Assembly (NCBI GenBank): GCA_016933095.1
Contig: JAFGBP010000078.1
Coordinates: 1 to 12,746, forward strand
Source of the DNA: Candidatus Woesearchaeota archaeon
Lineage (GTDB): Archaea > Nanobdellota > Nanobdellia > Woesearchaeales > SM23-78
Direction: 5' to 3'
DNA: 12,746 nucleotides
Positions within the stretch are counted from its first letter, which is position 1. Every line of letters begins with the position of its first letter. The notes beneath the pieces are model-generated. The model was not told where the DNA came from and searched no databases. It worked only from the letters and a program-made list of their open reading frames with translations. Below are positions 1 through 6,076 of this stretch, piece by piece. The translations under genes were made by a program, and so were the position numbers.

Positions 1-1
1 C

Positions 2-220
2 CAAACGGCCATCTACGAAGCCGCCTTCATGTTCGAGACTCCCATAGGAAGCGTGTGCTGCCCTCCTAGCTCTTTGGAGATGAGGGAACTTAGCGAGCGC
101 GTCAACAGGATCCAGTCCATCATCCGGATAATAGAGCATTCGGAAAAGGAGAGGAAGCGCGAAGTCTTGAACCTAGATAAGGCCAAGCAGTATCACGAAC
201 AGTATCCCGATTACGAATGA
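2..220 (+). CDS. 3' end of an unrecognised gene
   Basis: The frame is open from the window edge to the TGA at 218-220, giving 72 C-terminal residues; the start lies outside. The visible part is soluble. It has a short segment with two adjacent cysteines and a Pro pair (VCCPPSS), then a charged, helix-prone stretch rich in Glu, Arg and Lys that could be a short coiled coil, ending in a Tyr/Pro-rich tail. I recognise no family. Its last 48 nt overlap the 3' end of the convergent ZIP gene, so the two transcripts would be complementary there. That the frame enters from upstream without a stop supports coding, but the piece is too short for a firm call. Confidence 0.5.
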   Translation, partial: QTAIYEAAFMFETPIGSVCCPPSSLEMRELSERVNRIQSIIRIIEHSEKERKREVLNLDKAKQYHEQYPDYE

Positions 221-901
221 GAAGATTGTGCTGTGGTTGGTGTTCATCGAGCACGAGGCAGGTATCAGCTCGTCTGCTGAGATGTAGATCATGATTCCGG
301 CGGTGGCTGCTATGATTACACCGAGGAGTCCGGGAGTTAAGTATTGGAAGAAATACCTGGCTATAAGGAAGCCAAGGATTGTCGGGACGGCTGTGGACGC
401 AGATATCAGGAAGGACTTCAGCCTCTTCTTGGTGCATTGGTAGTATGGAGCAGATGTGCATATGCCTTCTGGAATGTCGTGGATTGCAATCGCGATGGCT
501 ATCATCAGGCTCAGTTTCGTCCCCTCAACCATGCCTGCAGCAATAGCCATTCCTTCAGGGAAGTTATGGATGAATATCCCTATGATCAGGTAAACTGCTG
601 TCTTCTTCAGATGGCATCCCTGCTCTTGGGAGCAGAGCTCTGGGTGGATGTGCGGCAGCAAGCGGTCGATCATATACATGACCAGAGTGCCTATGATTAT
701 GCCGATCACGGCCAAAGCGATTGATGATACCTCTATGCTGTGCGGGATGAGCTCTAAGAAGGATATGGTTAGCATCACACCTGCCGCGAACGAGAGCATG
801 TTGTACATGAAGATCTTGCTTGACGGCGTCAGGACTCCTATCGCCGAACCTATGATAGGACCGGCCAAAGATATTATCAGAATCCACCAAATGACATCCA
901 T
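173..901 (-). CDS. ZIP family divalent metal transporter
   Basis: A 242-aa integral membrane protein with about eight hydrophobic segments, predicted to carry divalent metal (Zn, Fe or Mn) across the cytoplasmic membrane. The two ZIP signature motifs are intact: HNFPEG (residues 112-117) and HDIPEG (141-146), which supply the transport-site ligands in this family. ELIPHS (50-55) and ELIPAS (211-216) occupy the equivalent helices of the pseudo-symmetric halves. Residues 81-97 form a loop with three His and two Cys, in the place where ZIP proteins carry a variable metal-binding loop. The start is taken at the ATG at 901 because a TATA box at 924-931 lies 26 nt upstream. An in-frame ATG at 922 would add seven residues and would be used only if the gene were co-transcribed with the metallopeptidase gene ending at 925. 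Metal specificity cannot be read from the sequence. Confidence 0.92.
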   Translation of the reverse strand: MDVIWWILIISLAGPIIGSAIGVLTPSSKIFMYNMLSFAAGVMLTISFLELIPHSIEVSSIALAVIGIIIGTLVMYMIDRLLPHIHPELCSQEQGCHLKKTAVYLIIGIFIHNFPEGMAIAAGMVEGTKLSLMIAIAIAIHDIPEGICTSAPYYQCTKKRLKSFLISASTAVPTILGFLIARYFFQYLTPGLLGVIIAATAGIMIYISADELIPASCSMNTNHSTIFSFVIGILFVILLGLI

Positions 902-923
902 GAAAAACATGAAGCTAGGCATG

Positions 924-931
924 TTTATAAA
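924..931 (-). promoter_or_regulatory. TATA box of the ZIP gene
   Basis: TTTATAAA is centred about 26 nt upstream of the ATG at 901, predicting a leaderless transcript. The box overlaps the TAA stop codon of the metallopeptidase gene (925-927). The motif is its own reverse complement, so direction is inferred from the gene it precedes. Confidence 0.6.
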
Positions 932-1851
932 GGTTTAGTTGGAGATAGAAATATCGTCTGCAGGTAGTTCCTGGGCGCAGATGATGGAGTGCCCGGACGG
1001 TTCTGGTTTGGACCCGAGCCTACCATCCTGGATCGTATCCTCTTAGTGTAGGCTCCTGATTCAAGGGCATACAGCTCTTCCATGATTGGAGGCGATTTCA
1101 GCATCTCCGCAATAGCCGCAACGCCCCATTCATCGATCAAGGGCTTTACTCCGTGGAAAGCGCCGTTGTAATACAGTTGTTCAGGGCATCCGAGTGACAT
1201 CGCTTGCCAGCTGCTCGCGTTGGAAGGCCAGTATTTGCCGTTGAAATCGTCGGGAAGCCCATTCATCCTTCTTCCAAAGTACTCTGCAATCCCTTCTTCC
1301 AGGAATCTCCTGGACCAGTATTCCTCCCGGTTCTCCATGACCTCGCCAAATGAGGGCACGTTCAAGGTTCGCATCAGCGGGTGCAGGTACATGTGACCTA
1401 ATTCGTGGTCGGTGACGTGCTGCATGTTCTCACGCGAGGTCGTATAGATTGAGTATTCAATTTTTTTGTATAGCTCCTCGTCTTTCGGGTTGAAAACAGC
1501 ATTCATAAGGAACACGATCGATTCATCATGCGAATCCACCATAGCCGAGGTGTAAAATGGGCAGTCAGTGCATAATCTGAAAAATCCGTCCCGGTCTAGA
1601 ACCTTGGCTTTTACTGAAGTGTAAGGGTGCCTTATCCCCAAGCTTGATAACTGATTGTTCTGGGCCGAAATCCTGTCTTCTATGCCGTGCCGTAGGTATT
1701 CGTGCACGCCTTTGTTCAGAGTGATGGATACTTTCCTGACTTCTTCCTTTGTCGGGATGTCGCTTGAGATGAAGCGAGAGGAGAATGTGGACGCCAGCAG
1801 AGTTATCCCTGCCAAGATGATACCGGATACAAACCTTCTTCTCTTGGACAT
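925..1851 (-). CDS. Membrane-anchored HExxH metallopeptidase (gluzincin, peptidase MA-like)
   Basis: A 308-aa protein with a basic N-terminus (MSKRRR) and one hydrophobic segment at about residues 7-22, acting as signal peptide or membrane anchor, so the catalytic part is expected outside the cell. HELGH (149-153) is the zinc-binding HExxH motif. LEEGIAEYF (184-192), 32 residues on, resembles the (N/E)EGxA segment that supplies the third, Glu zinc ligand in gluzincins such as M1 and peptidase MA families. A CxxC pair sits at 94-97. The C-terminal part (228-250) resembles the helical end of peptidase MA-like proteins; the last 30 residues are Pro/Ser-rich and look disordered. The start at 1851 is set by the TATA box at 1876-1884; the frame stays open to a TTG at 1956, but that extension crosses the promoter. 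The substrate is unknown. The family assignment is by motif only. Confidence 0.8.
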   Translation of the reverse strand: MSKRRRFVSGIILAGITLLASTFSSRFISSDIPTKEEVRKVSITLNKGVHEYLRHGIEDRISAQNNQLSSLGIRHPYTSVKAKVLDRDGFFRLCTDCPFYTSAMVDSHDESIVFLMNAVFNPKDEELYKKIEYSIYTTSRENMQHVTDHELGHMYLHPLMRTLNVPSFGEVMENREEYWSRRFLEEGIAEYFGRRMNGLPDDFNGKYWPSNASSWQAMSLGCPEQLYYNGAFHGVKPLIDEWGVAAIAEMLKSPPIMEELYALESGAYTKRIRSRMVGSGPNQNRPGTPSSAPRNYLQTIFLSPTKPL

Positions 1852-1875
1852 TTTTCCTGGATATTCAACCTTCGT

Positions 1876-1884
1876 CTTATAAAG
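1876..1884 (-). promoter_or_regulatory. TATA box of the metallopeptidase gene
   Basis: CTTTATAAG on the minus strand, centred 29 nt before the ATG at 1851. This predicts a start of transcription within a few nt of the start codon. A palindrome lies just upstream at 1895-1916. Confidence 0.65.
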
Positions 1885-1894
1885 TTTTCGATTA

Positions 1895-1916
1895 GTTATC
1901 ATCATATGATGGTAAC
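1895..1916. promoter_or_regulatory. 22-bp near-perfect palindrome, candidate operator
   Basis: The sequence GTTATCATCAT followed by ATGATGGTAAC is an inverted repeat with ten of eleven Watson-Crick pairs; the exception is the T1899/G1912 pair. Its centre (1905/1906) is about 25 bp upstream of the centre of the metallopeptidase TATA box. The size, symmetry and position fit a binding site for a dimeric transcription factor, most likely controlling the metallopeptidase gene. No cognate regulator gene is visible in the window. Confidence 0.5.
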
Positions 1917-1958
1917 AAATATGGCGAGTTGGGAATTTCCGCCCGCTCACTCGCAAAG

Positions 1959-1966
1959 TTTATAAA
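1959..1966 (+). promoter_or_regulatory. Additional TATA box upstream of tRNA-His
   Basis: TTTATAAA lies 83 bp before the TATA box nearest the tRNA. Read rightwards it predicts transcription from about 1989, where an ATG opens a nine-codon frame (MQRVDCLHC, stop at 2016-2018). Transcription could instead run into tRNA-His as a second promoter. A 6-bp inverted repeat (GCGAGT at 1924-1929, ACTCGC at 1949-1954) flanks its upstream side. The box is palindromic, so direction is uncertain. Confidence 0.4.
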
Positions 1967-2041
1967 CAACAGACGACCATACAAGACCATGCAAAGAGTT
2001 GATTGCCTTCATTGTTAGCAGACGAGTTCTAAATAGTTATA

Positions 2042-2049
2042 TTTATAAA
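2042..2049 (+). promoter_or_regulatory. TATA box of tRNA-His
   Basis: TTTATAAA is centred about 38 nt before the tRNA 5' end, giving a predicted start near 2072 and a precursor leader of about 12 nt, a usual arrangement for archaeal tRNA genes. Confidence 0.65.
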
Positions 2050-2083
2050 ACAAGGACATTTCTTGAGAAGATAACAGGTTCAT

Positions 2084-2176
2084 GGCGGTATTGGTGTAAT
2101 CTGGCTAGCACGATGGATTGTGGAAGTTTTCAACTGCAAAACTCCATCAGTCTGGGTTCAAATCCCAGGTACCGCC
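2084..2176 (+). tRNA. tRNA-His (anticodon GTG) with an 18-nt intron
   Basis: Folding by hand gives a complete cloverleaf. G-1 (2084) pairs with C73 (2176), the histidine identity pair. The acceptor stem is 2085-2091 with 2169-2175 (last pair T-G). The D stem is 2094-2097 with 2108-2111, with GG at 2103-2104 in the loop. The anticodon stem is 2113-2117 with 2143-2147. The T stem is 2152-2156 with 2164-2168, closing loop TTCAAAT. The anticodon GTG is at 2120-2122, followed by G37 at 2123. A short intron at 2124-2141 interrupts the loop at the canonical 37/38 position. CCA is not encoded. The mature molecule would be 75 nt before CCA addition. The gene lies directly upstream of hisS on the same strand. 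Confidence 0.95.
2124..2141 (+). other. Archaeal tRNA intron with bulge-helix-bulge
   Basis: The precursor folds into the motif cut by the archaeal tRNA splicing endonuclease. The central 4-bp helix pairs TTGT (2118-2121) with GCAA (2136-2139), including one G-T pair. The 3-nt bulges are 2122-2124 on the 5' side and 2140-2142 on the 3' side. An intron hairpin pairs 2125-2128 with 2132-2135 across a 3-nt loop. Cutting between the second and third bulge nucleotides removes 2124-2141 and leaves C2142 as position 38. Confidence 0.88.
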
Positions 2177-2279
2177 CTGATTTCGCAGAAATCAGGGAGG
2201 CTCAGAAACTTTGTTTTTGTTGCCGCCCTCGAGCGAAGCGAGAGGGAGTGCAAGGACGTCAGTCCTTCGCACCGCCCTC
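2171..2279 (+). repeat. CCGCCCT repeats with a ~50-nt period, plus hairpins
   Basis: CCGCCCT occurs three times, beginning at 2172 (the tRNA 3' end), 2223 and 2272, so the spacings are 51 and 49 nt. The second and third copies stay similar for about 15 nt. The unit from 2223 contains a 5-bp hairpin (2226-2230 with 2242-2246) and a strong one: GTGCAAGGAC (2248-2257) pairs with GTCCTT (2262-2267) and GCAC (2269-2272), with loop GTCA and one bulged C. This fills most of the tRNA-His/hisS gap. Function unknown. Confidence 0.6.
2175..2219 (+). terminator. Hairpin and T-rich tract after tRNA-His
   Basis: A perfect 10-bp stem pairs 2175-2184 with 2188-2197 around the loop GCA. It shares its first two bases with the last acceptor nucleotide and C73 of the tRNA. 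A T-rich tract follows at 2210-2219. Together these would suit transcript termination, or 3' end processing of the tRNA precursor. Folding of the hairpin and of the tRNA acceptor are mutually exclusive at 2175-2176. Confidence 0.5.
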
Positions 2280-2303
2280 AAGCAACGCATTTCTTTCCAA
2301 AAA

Positions 2304-2311
2304 TTATATAA
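2304..2311 (+). promoter_or_regulatory. TATA box of hisS
   Basis: TTATATAA is centred about 28 nt before the ATG at 2336, so hisS should have its own nearly leaderless transcript independent of the tRNA. Confidence 0.65.
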
Positions 2312-2335
2312 GCAGTCAATGGGAGATGATAGTCC

Positions 2336-3628
2336 ATGAAGCTCGAAAACTCTAAAGGCACACGGGATTTTGGCCCGGAGGACAAGATCCTGAGGAACGA
2401 GGTAGTCAGTCGGCTGACTAAGGTCTTTGAGCTCTACGGCTACTCGCCTTTGGAGACCCCGATAATCGAGCGCTACGAGCTCTTGGCGGCCAAGGCCGGC
2501 GCTGGCGAAGACAGCGACGCACTAAAGGAGATATTCAAGCTTACAGACCAGGGAGAGCGAAAGCTCGGCCTGAAATTCGAGCAGACCCTCTCGTTCGCCA
2601 GGTTCATAGGCATGAACCCCGTCATGAAGATGCCTTTCAAGAGATACGAGGTCGGTCCTGTCTTCAGGGACGGACCCATAAAGCTCGGCCGCTACAGGCA
2701 GTTCTGGCAGTGCGACGTCGACGTCGTGGGCTGCAAGGACATGGCAGTCGACGCTGAGATCCTAAACCTGGCGCTTGATGGCTTCAAGGCACTTGAACTC
2801 GACGCGTATCTTGAAGTGAACAACCGAAAGCTCTTGAAGGGAATCATCGAGTTCGCCGGCATAAAGCCCGGCCTTGCTGATTCAGTTATCATATCCGTTG
2901 ACAAGCTCGCCAAGATCGGAAGGAACGGTGTCAAGAAGGAGCTTGAGGAGAAGAAGATCGAGGATGAGAAGATAGACAAACTCCTGGATGCTTTTGACGT
3001 CAAGGGCTCGAACGCTGAGAAGCTCTCGCAGCTCAAGGCAATGATAACGAGTGACATCGGAAAAGAAGGCTTGACGGAATTAGAGGAGCTGTTCTCATAT
3101 CTTGCCCAAGATACTGAAGAGAAGGTCGTATTCAGCGTCTCGCTCGCGCGCGGGCTTGGCTATTATACCGGAACGATATTCGAGGGCTTCATGCGGAAAG
3201 GAGAGATCACCTCATCCATCTGCGGCGGCGGCCGTTATGACAAGATGATCCAGGGACTCCTTGGGAACAACAGAGAGTATCCCTGCATCGGCATAAGCTT
3301 CGGCCTCGACGTCATCAGTGACGTGATGAGGCTCGCGAAGAAGCATGCCCTGAAGACAGTGGCTCGCGTGTACGTCATCCCTATCAAGACGACGAAGGAG
3401 TGCTTTGCAATCTGCAAGGAACTAAGGGATGGGGGAATCTCTACGGACATGGACTTCTCAGGAAAGGGCATTAGCAGGAACCTCGACTACGTCAACGCGC
3501 TGAAGATCCCTTTTGCCATAATCGCAGGGCCGAACGAGCTTGCAGAGAAGAAGGTCAAGCTTAAGGACATGAATTCTGGGGAGGAAGAGCTCGTCTCTGT
3601 AAAGGAAGCGATAAAAAAGATTTCCTAA
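2336..3628 (+). CDS. hisS: Histidyl-tRNA synthetase
   Basis: A 430-aa class II aminoacyl-tRNA synthetase that charges tRNA-His with histidine in the cytoplasm; the length is normal for the family. The N-terminus carries KGTRDFGPED (7-16), typical of HisRS. The motif 2 region runs from about 102, with VFRDGPIKLGRYRQFWQCD giving the motif 2 Arg and loop. The HisRS-specific motif reads ARGLGYYTGTIFE (about 271-283), with Gly where Asp is common (RGLDYY). GGGRYD follows at about 298. A C-terminal anticodon-binding domain begins near 340 (VYVIPI). The charged stretch at about 200-220, rich in Lys and Glu, fits the insertion domain. The ATG is supported by its TATA box. It lies 159 nt downstream of the tRNA-His gene it serves, on the same strand. 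Confidence 0.97.
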   Translation: MKLENSKGTRDFGPEDKILRNEVVSRLTKVFELYGYSPLETPIIERYELLAAKAGAGEDSDALKEIFKLTDQGERKLGLKFEQTLSFARFIGMNPVMKMPFKRYEVGPVFRDGPIKLGRYRQFWQCDVDVVGCKDMAVDAEILNLALDGFKALELDAYLEVNNRKLLKGIIEFAGIKPGLADSVIISVDKLAKIGRNGVKKELEEKKIEDEKIDKLLDAFDVKGSNAEKLSQLKAMITSDIGKEGLTELEELFSYLAQDTEEKVVFSVSLARGLGYYTGTIFEGFMRKGEITSSICGGGRYDKMIQGLLGNNREYPCIGISFGLDVISDVMRLAKKHALKTVARVYVIPIKTTKECFAICKELRDGGISTDMDFSGKGISRNLDYVNALKIPFAIIAGPNELAEKKVKLKDMNSGEEELVSVKEAIKKIS

Positions 3629-3643
3629 TTACCAGCAGTCAAG

Positions 3644-3650
3644 TTTATAT
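3644..3650 (+). promoter_or_regulatory. TATA box of the phosphoesterase gene
   Basis: TTTATAT is centred 27 nt before the ATG at 3674, predicting a leaderless transcript starting in the 45-nt gap after hisS. Confidence 0.6.
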
Positions 3651-3673
3651 CTACCAGTACATTTCTCCCAGGC

Positions 3674-4213
3674 ATGACACTCATCATTCCAAAGATTCTC
3701 GTCGTCTCAGACAGTCACGGCTCGCTTGGCCCGCTGGTGGAGCTTGTTGACAAGGAGAATCCAAGGACCCTCATCCACTTAGGCGATCTGGTCGATAAAG
3801 GCGGCGAAGAATCCGACAAGAGAGACCACCACATCCTGATGAAGCTGCTCAGAGAACATAAGAGCCTCCGCCTCATCCACGTCGATGGTGGAGAGGATTC
3901 CTATGGTCCATTCGAGCTTCAGGTACAGAACAGTTACAGGAAGCGGGCATTTACGGGCAGGCACTATTCTGAAGGAAGGTACTTTCTTTCCCACAAGGTT
4001 TGTTATGAAGCTCACGCAGACATCAACCTGTTCGGCCACACGCACAGGCAGATGTATAAGAGGGGGGATTATGATTATGCCGACGAGGGCATCGTCCTTG
4101 GAAGAGAGTATTCAATAAAAGGAAAAGGGCCTTTCTTCATCAATCCAGGAGCGTTCCGACATGGAGAGTATTGCATAATAGCAGAAGACACCCTCTTATT
4201 CAAAAACCTCTAG
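3674..4213 (+). CDS. Calcineurin-like metallophosphoesterase, YfcE/MJ0936-like
   Basis: A 179-aa soluble protein of the size of the small YfcE/MJ0936 phosphodiesterases, which hydrolyse phosphate esters with two metal ions. The family motifs appear in order: DSHG (13-16, first Asp and His ligands), GDLVD (37-41, bridging Asp), a GNxD-like site at 72-75, FLSH (104-107), FGHTHRQ (120-126) and NPGAFRHG (157-164). At the GNxD site the sequence is GGED: the usual Asn metal ligand is Gly, so activity may be altered. The in vivo substrate is not predictable. The stop codon overlaps that of the convergent GH15 gene. The start follows from the TATA box 27 nt upstream. Confidence 0.85.
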   Translation: MTLIIPKILVVSDSHGSLGPLVELVDKENPRTLIHLGDLVDKGGEESDKRDHHILMKLLREHKSLRLIHVDGGEDSYGPFELQVQNSYRKRAFTGRHYSEGRYFLSHKVCYEAHADINLFGHTHRQMYKRGDYDYADEGIVLGREYSIKGKGPFFINPGAFRHGEYCIIAEDTLLFKNL

Positions 4214-6018
4214 AACCACTTGCTCCTTCCAGTAGTCGCCCAGTCGATCTTCTTCCTCTTGGTCGACCACTCGCTCAACAGGATGGATGTGTTGATGAGT
4301 GCGATGTGGGTGTATGCCTGCGGGAAGTTTCCTCTCAGCTCTCCGGTCTCGACGTCTATATCTTCACTGAAGAGCCCGAGGTGATTGGCGGACTTTATCA
4401 GCTTCTCAAAAATCTCCTTGGCCTTGTCGATCTCACCTATCGCTATAAGGCTGTCTATCATCCAGAACGAGCATATTGTGAAAGCGCTGGTCGACTTGCC
4501 GAAGTCATCCTTCATCTTGTAGCGCTGGACAAGGTGTCCTTGCCTCAAGTCTTCGTATATTCCTTTCACCGTGCTTATGACCCTTGGGTCTTTCGGGTCT
4601 ATCATGTCATGGTATGTCATGTGGAGCATGGACGCGTCCAGTTCTTTTCCTCCGTAGTACATGGTAAAGGCGCCGACTTCTTCGTTGTAGCCGTTCTTCA
4701 GGAAATCAGCATATATCTCGTCGCGAAGCCCGATCCACTTTGCCACGAGGTCGTCTTTGCCGTATTTCTGTGCGAGCTTGATCGCCCTGTCGACTCCGAC
4801 CCAGCACATCAGCTTCGAGTAGGTGAAGTGGAGCATGCTTCCCCTAAATTCCCATATGCCTGAGTCTTTCTTGTCCCAGTGGAACCTGATCTGATTGACG
4901 AGCCATGTTAGGAAGCGCCAGTATCTCTTAGGCATCTTGTTCTCGAACTCATAATAGACGTAGTACAAATATATTACGTCTATCAATTCCCCATAGACGT
5001 CGTGCTGGTCCTGGTTGTAGGCTGCGTTCCCGATGCGAACAGGCCTTGACCCTTTGTATCCTGATAAATGATCAAGCTCATACTCCCTGAGCTTTGTCTC
5101 GCCGTGGATTCCATACATTATCTGCAAGTGATCATCATTGAGGACGCGCTCGAGCATGAAGTCCATGAACTTCTTTGCCTCGTGAAGCCTGCCGATCTTC
5201 GACAAGGCATCGACAGTGTAAGCCGCGTCCCTCACCCAGCAGTACCTGTAGTCCCAGCACCTCGGGCTCCCCACCTCTTCAGGTATCGAAGTCGTTGCAG
5301 CAGCGATTATCGCCCCTGTCTTGCTGTAAGTCAAGAGCTTGAGGGCAAGGGCAGAACGTATTATCATATCCCGGTGCTGCTCTGGCAAGATGAGCGATGA
5401 GACCCATGCCTGCCAGTACTTCCTCGTAGCCGTGAGAAGCTTCCTAACTCTGGCCATGCTGAAAGAGTCAGGATTCTCTATCGTGCCGAAAGCAAAATAG
5501 ATCGATCTCTCAAGCCTGAAAGGCTCTCTCTTCAGAAGGATATCGTTGCTTAAGCTGGTCGCAAGCTCCAATGTCAGCCCTTCAGACTTTGTCAGTAGGA
5601 TCTTGCCCTCGGAGACAAAATCAACTTCCTTTGTCGCATATCCTGGCTTGGGGTCGAATGTGACCATTATCTCAGGCTTGCCCTTGACGCGCTCTATTAT
5701 CCTAACGATCTGATTACCCTTAATGATCTTGCTGCCCTTTCCAAGGAGCTTCTTGTATCTCGGCATGAAGTCAATCACCTTGAAACACCATTGCTTAGCC
5801 TTGAAAGTCGTCTCGAGAATGTTGGTGTTCTTGACATAGGACTGCTCTGTCGTGTACTCACCTACCGGCTGTATAGAGAACGAGCCTCCGATCTTCTCAT
5901 CCAGCACCTTTGCGAACACGCTCGGGTTAGAAAATTCAGGGTAGCAAAACCAGTCTATGCTAGCATCCTTGGAGACGAGAGCGCAGGTGTGGCAGTTGCC
6001 GATTATTCCATAGTCCAT
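4210..6018 (-). CDS. Glycoside hydrolase family 15 (glucoamylase or trehalase type)
   Basis: A 602-aa protein of normal length for prokaryotic GH15, with no signal peptide, so likely intracellular. The N-terminal beta-sandwich begins with the family hallmark YGIIGNCHTCALVSKDASID, followed by WFCYP and PSVFAKVLD. The (alpha/alpha)6 catalytic domain carries GSPRCWDYRYCWVRDAA, then GNAAYNQDQHDVYGE. GIWEFRG (Glu near 390) holds the expected catalytic acid, and GLFSEDID (Glu near 551) the expected base. GH15 hydrolyses alpha-glucosidic bonds with inversion, releasing glucose from starch-like glucans, isomalto-oligosaccharides or, in several archaea, trehalose; the sequence alone does not choose. 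The ATG at 6018 lies 28 nt from the TATA box; an upstream in-frame TTG at 6033 is less likely. Monocistronic, downstream of tyrS on the same strand. Confidence 0.93.
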   Translation of the reverse strand: MDYGIIGNCHTCALVSKDASIDWFCYPEFSNPSVFAKVLDEKIGGSFSIQPVGEYTTEQSYVKNTNILETTFKAKQWCFKVIDFMPRYKKLLGKGSKIIKGNQIVRIIERVKGKPEIMVTFDPKPGYATKEVDFVSEGKILLTKSEGLTLELATSLSNDILLKREPFRLERSIYFAFGTIENPDSFSMARVRKLLTATRKYWQAWVSSLILPEQHRDMIIRSALALKLLTYSKTGAIIAAATTSIPEEVGSPRCWDYRYCWVRDAAYTVDALSKIGRLHEAKKFMDFMLERVLNDDHLQIMYGIHGETKLREYELDHLSGYKGSRPVRIGNAAYNQDQHDVYGELIDVIYLYYVYYEFENKMPKRYWRFLTWLVNQIRFHWDKKDSGIWEFRGSMLHFTYSKLMCWVGVDRAIKLAQKYGKDDLVAKWIGLRDEIYADFLKNGYNEEVGAFTMYYGGKELDASMLHMTYHDMIDPKDPRVISTVKGIYEDLRQGHLVQRYKMKDDFGKSTSAFTICSFWMIDSLIAIGEIDKAKEIFEKLIKSANHLGLFSEDIDVETGELRGNFPQAYTHIALINTSILLSEWSTKRKKIDWATTGRSKWF

Positions 6019-6041
6019 GCCGCGAAGATGCAAGATTTCTA

Positions 6042-6050
6042 TTTATATAA
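6042..6050 (-). promoter_or_regulatory. TATA box of the GH15 gene
   Basis: TTATATAAA on the minus strand, centred 28 nt before the ATG at 6018. It predicts a nearly leaderless mRNA separate from tyrS. Confidence 0.68.
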
Positions 6051-6061
6051 TTAATCTTTTA

Positions 6062-6070
6062 GAGAAAAAG
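6062..6070 (-). terminator. T-rich tract after tyrS
   Basis: CTTTTTCTC on the minus strand begins 7 nt after the tyrS stop and precedes the GH15 TATA box. It is a plausible archaeal oligo-T terminator, but short. Confidence 0.35.
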
Positions 6071-6076
6071 ATGCGC

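Noticed and set aside
925..1956. Longer metallopeptidase frame of 343 codons from a TTG at 1956
   Set aside because: The extra 35 codons run through the TATA box at 1876-1884 and the palindrome, and place the signal anchor internally. The ATG at 1851 gives a normal N-terminus.
2171..2279. CRISPR-like array
   Set aside because: The repeats are only about 7-15 nt, imperfect, three in number and hairpin-linked, and there are no cas genes.
2152..2280. Integration site of a mobile element at tRNA-His
   Set aside because: Short repeats of the tRNA 3' end are present, but the repeated block is only 7-9 nt and no integrase or foreign genes lie between copies.
2692..3057. Ser-rich minus-strand frame inside hisS
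   Set aside because: The low-complexity Ser/Leu composition is what Lys/Glu-rich codons give in antisense.
4171..4863. 230-codon plus-strand frame opposite GH15
   Set aside because: It lies antisense to conserved GH15 catalytic-domain sequence and shows no independent family features; it is a shadow of a GC-rich gene.
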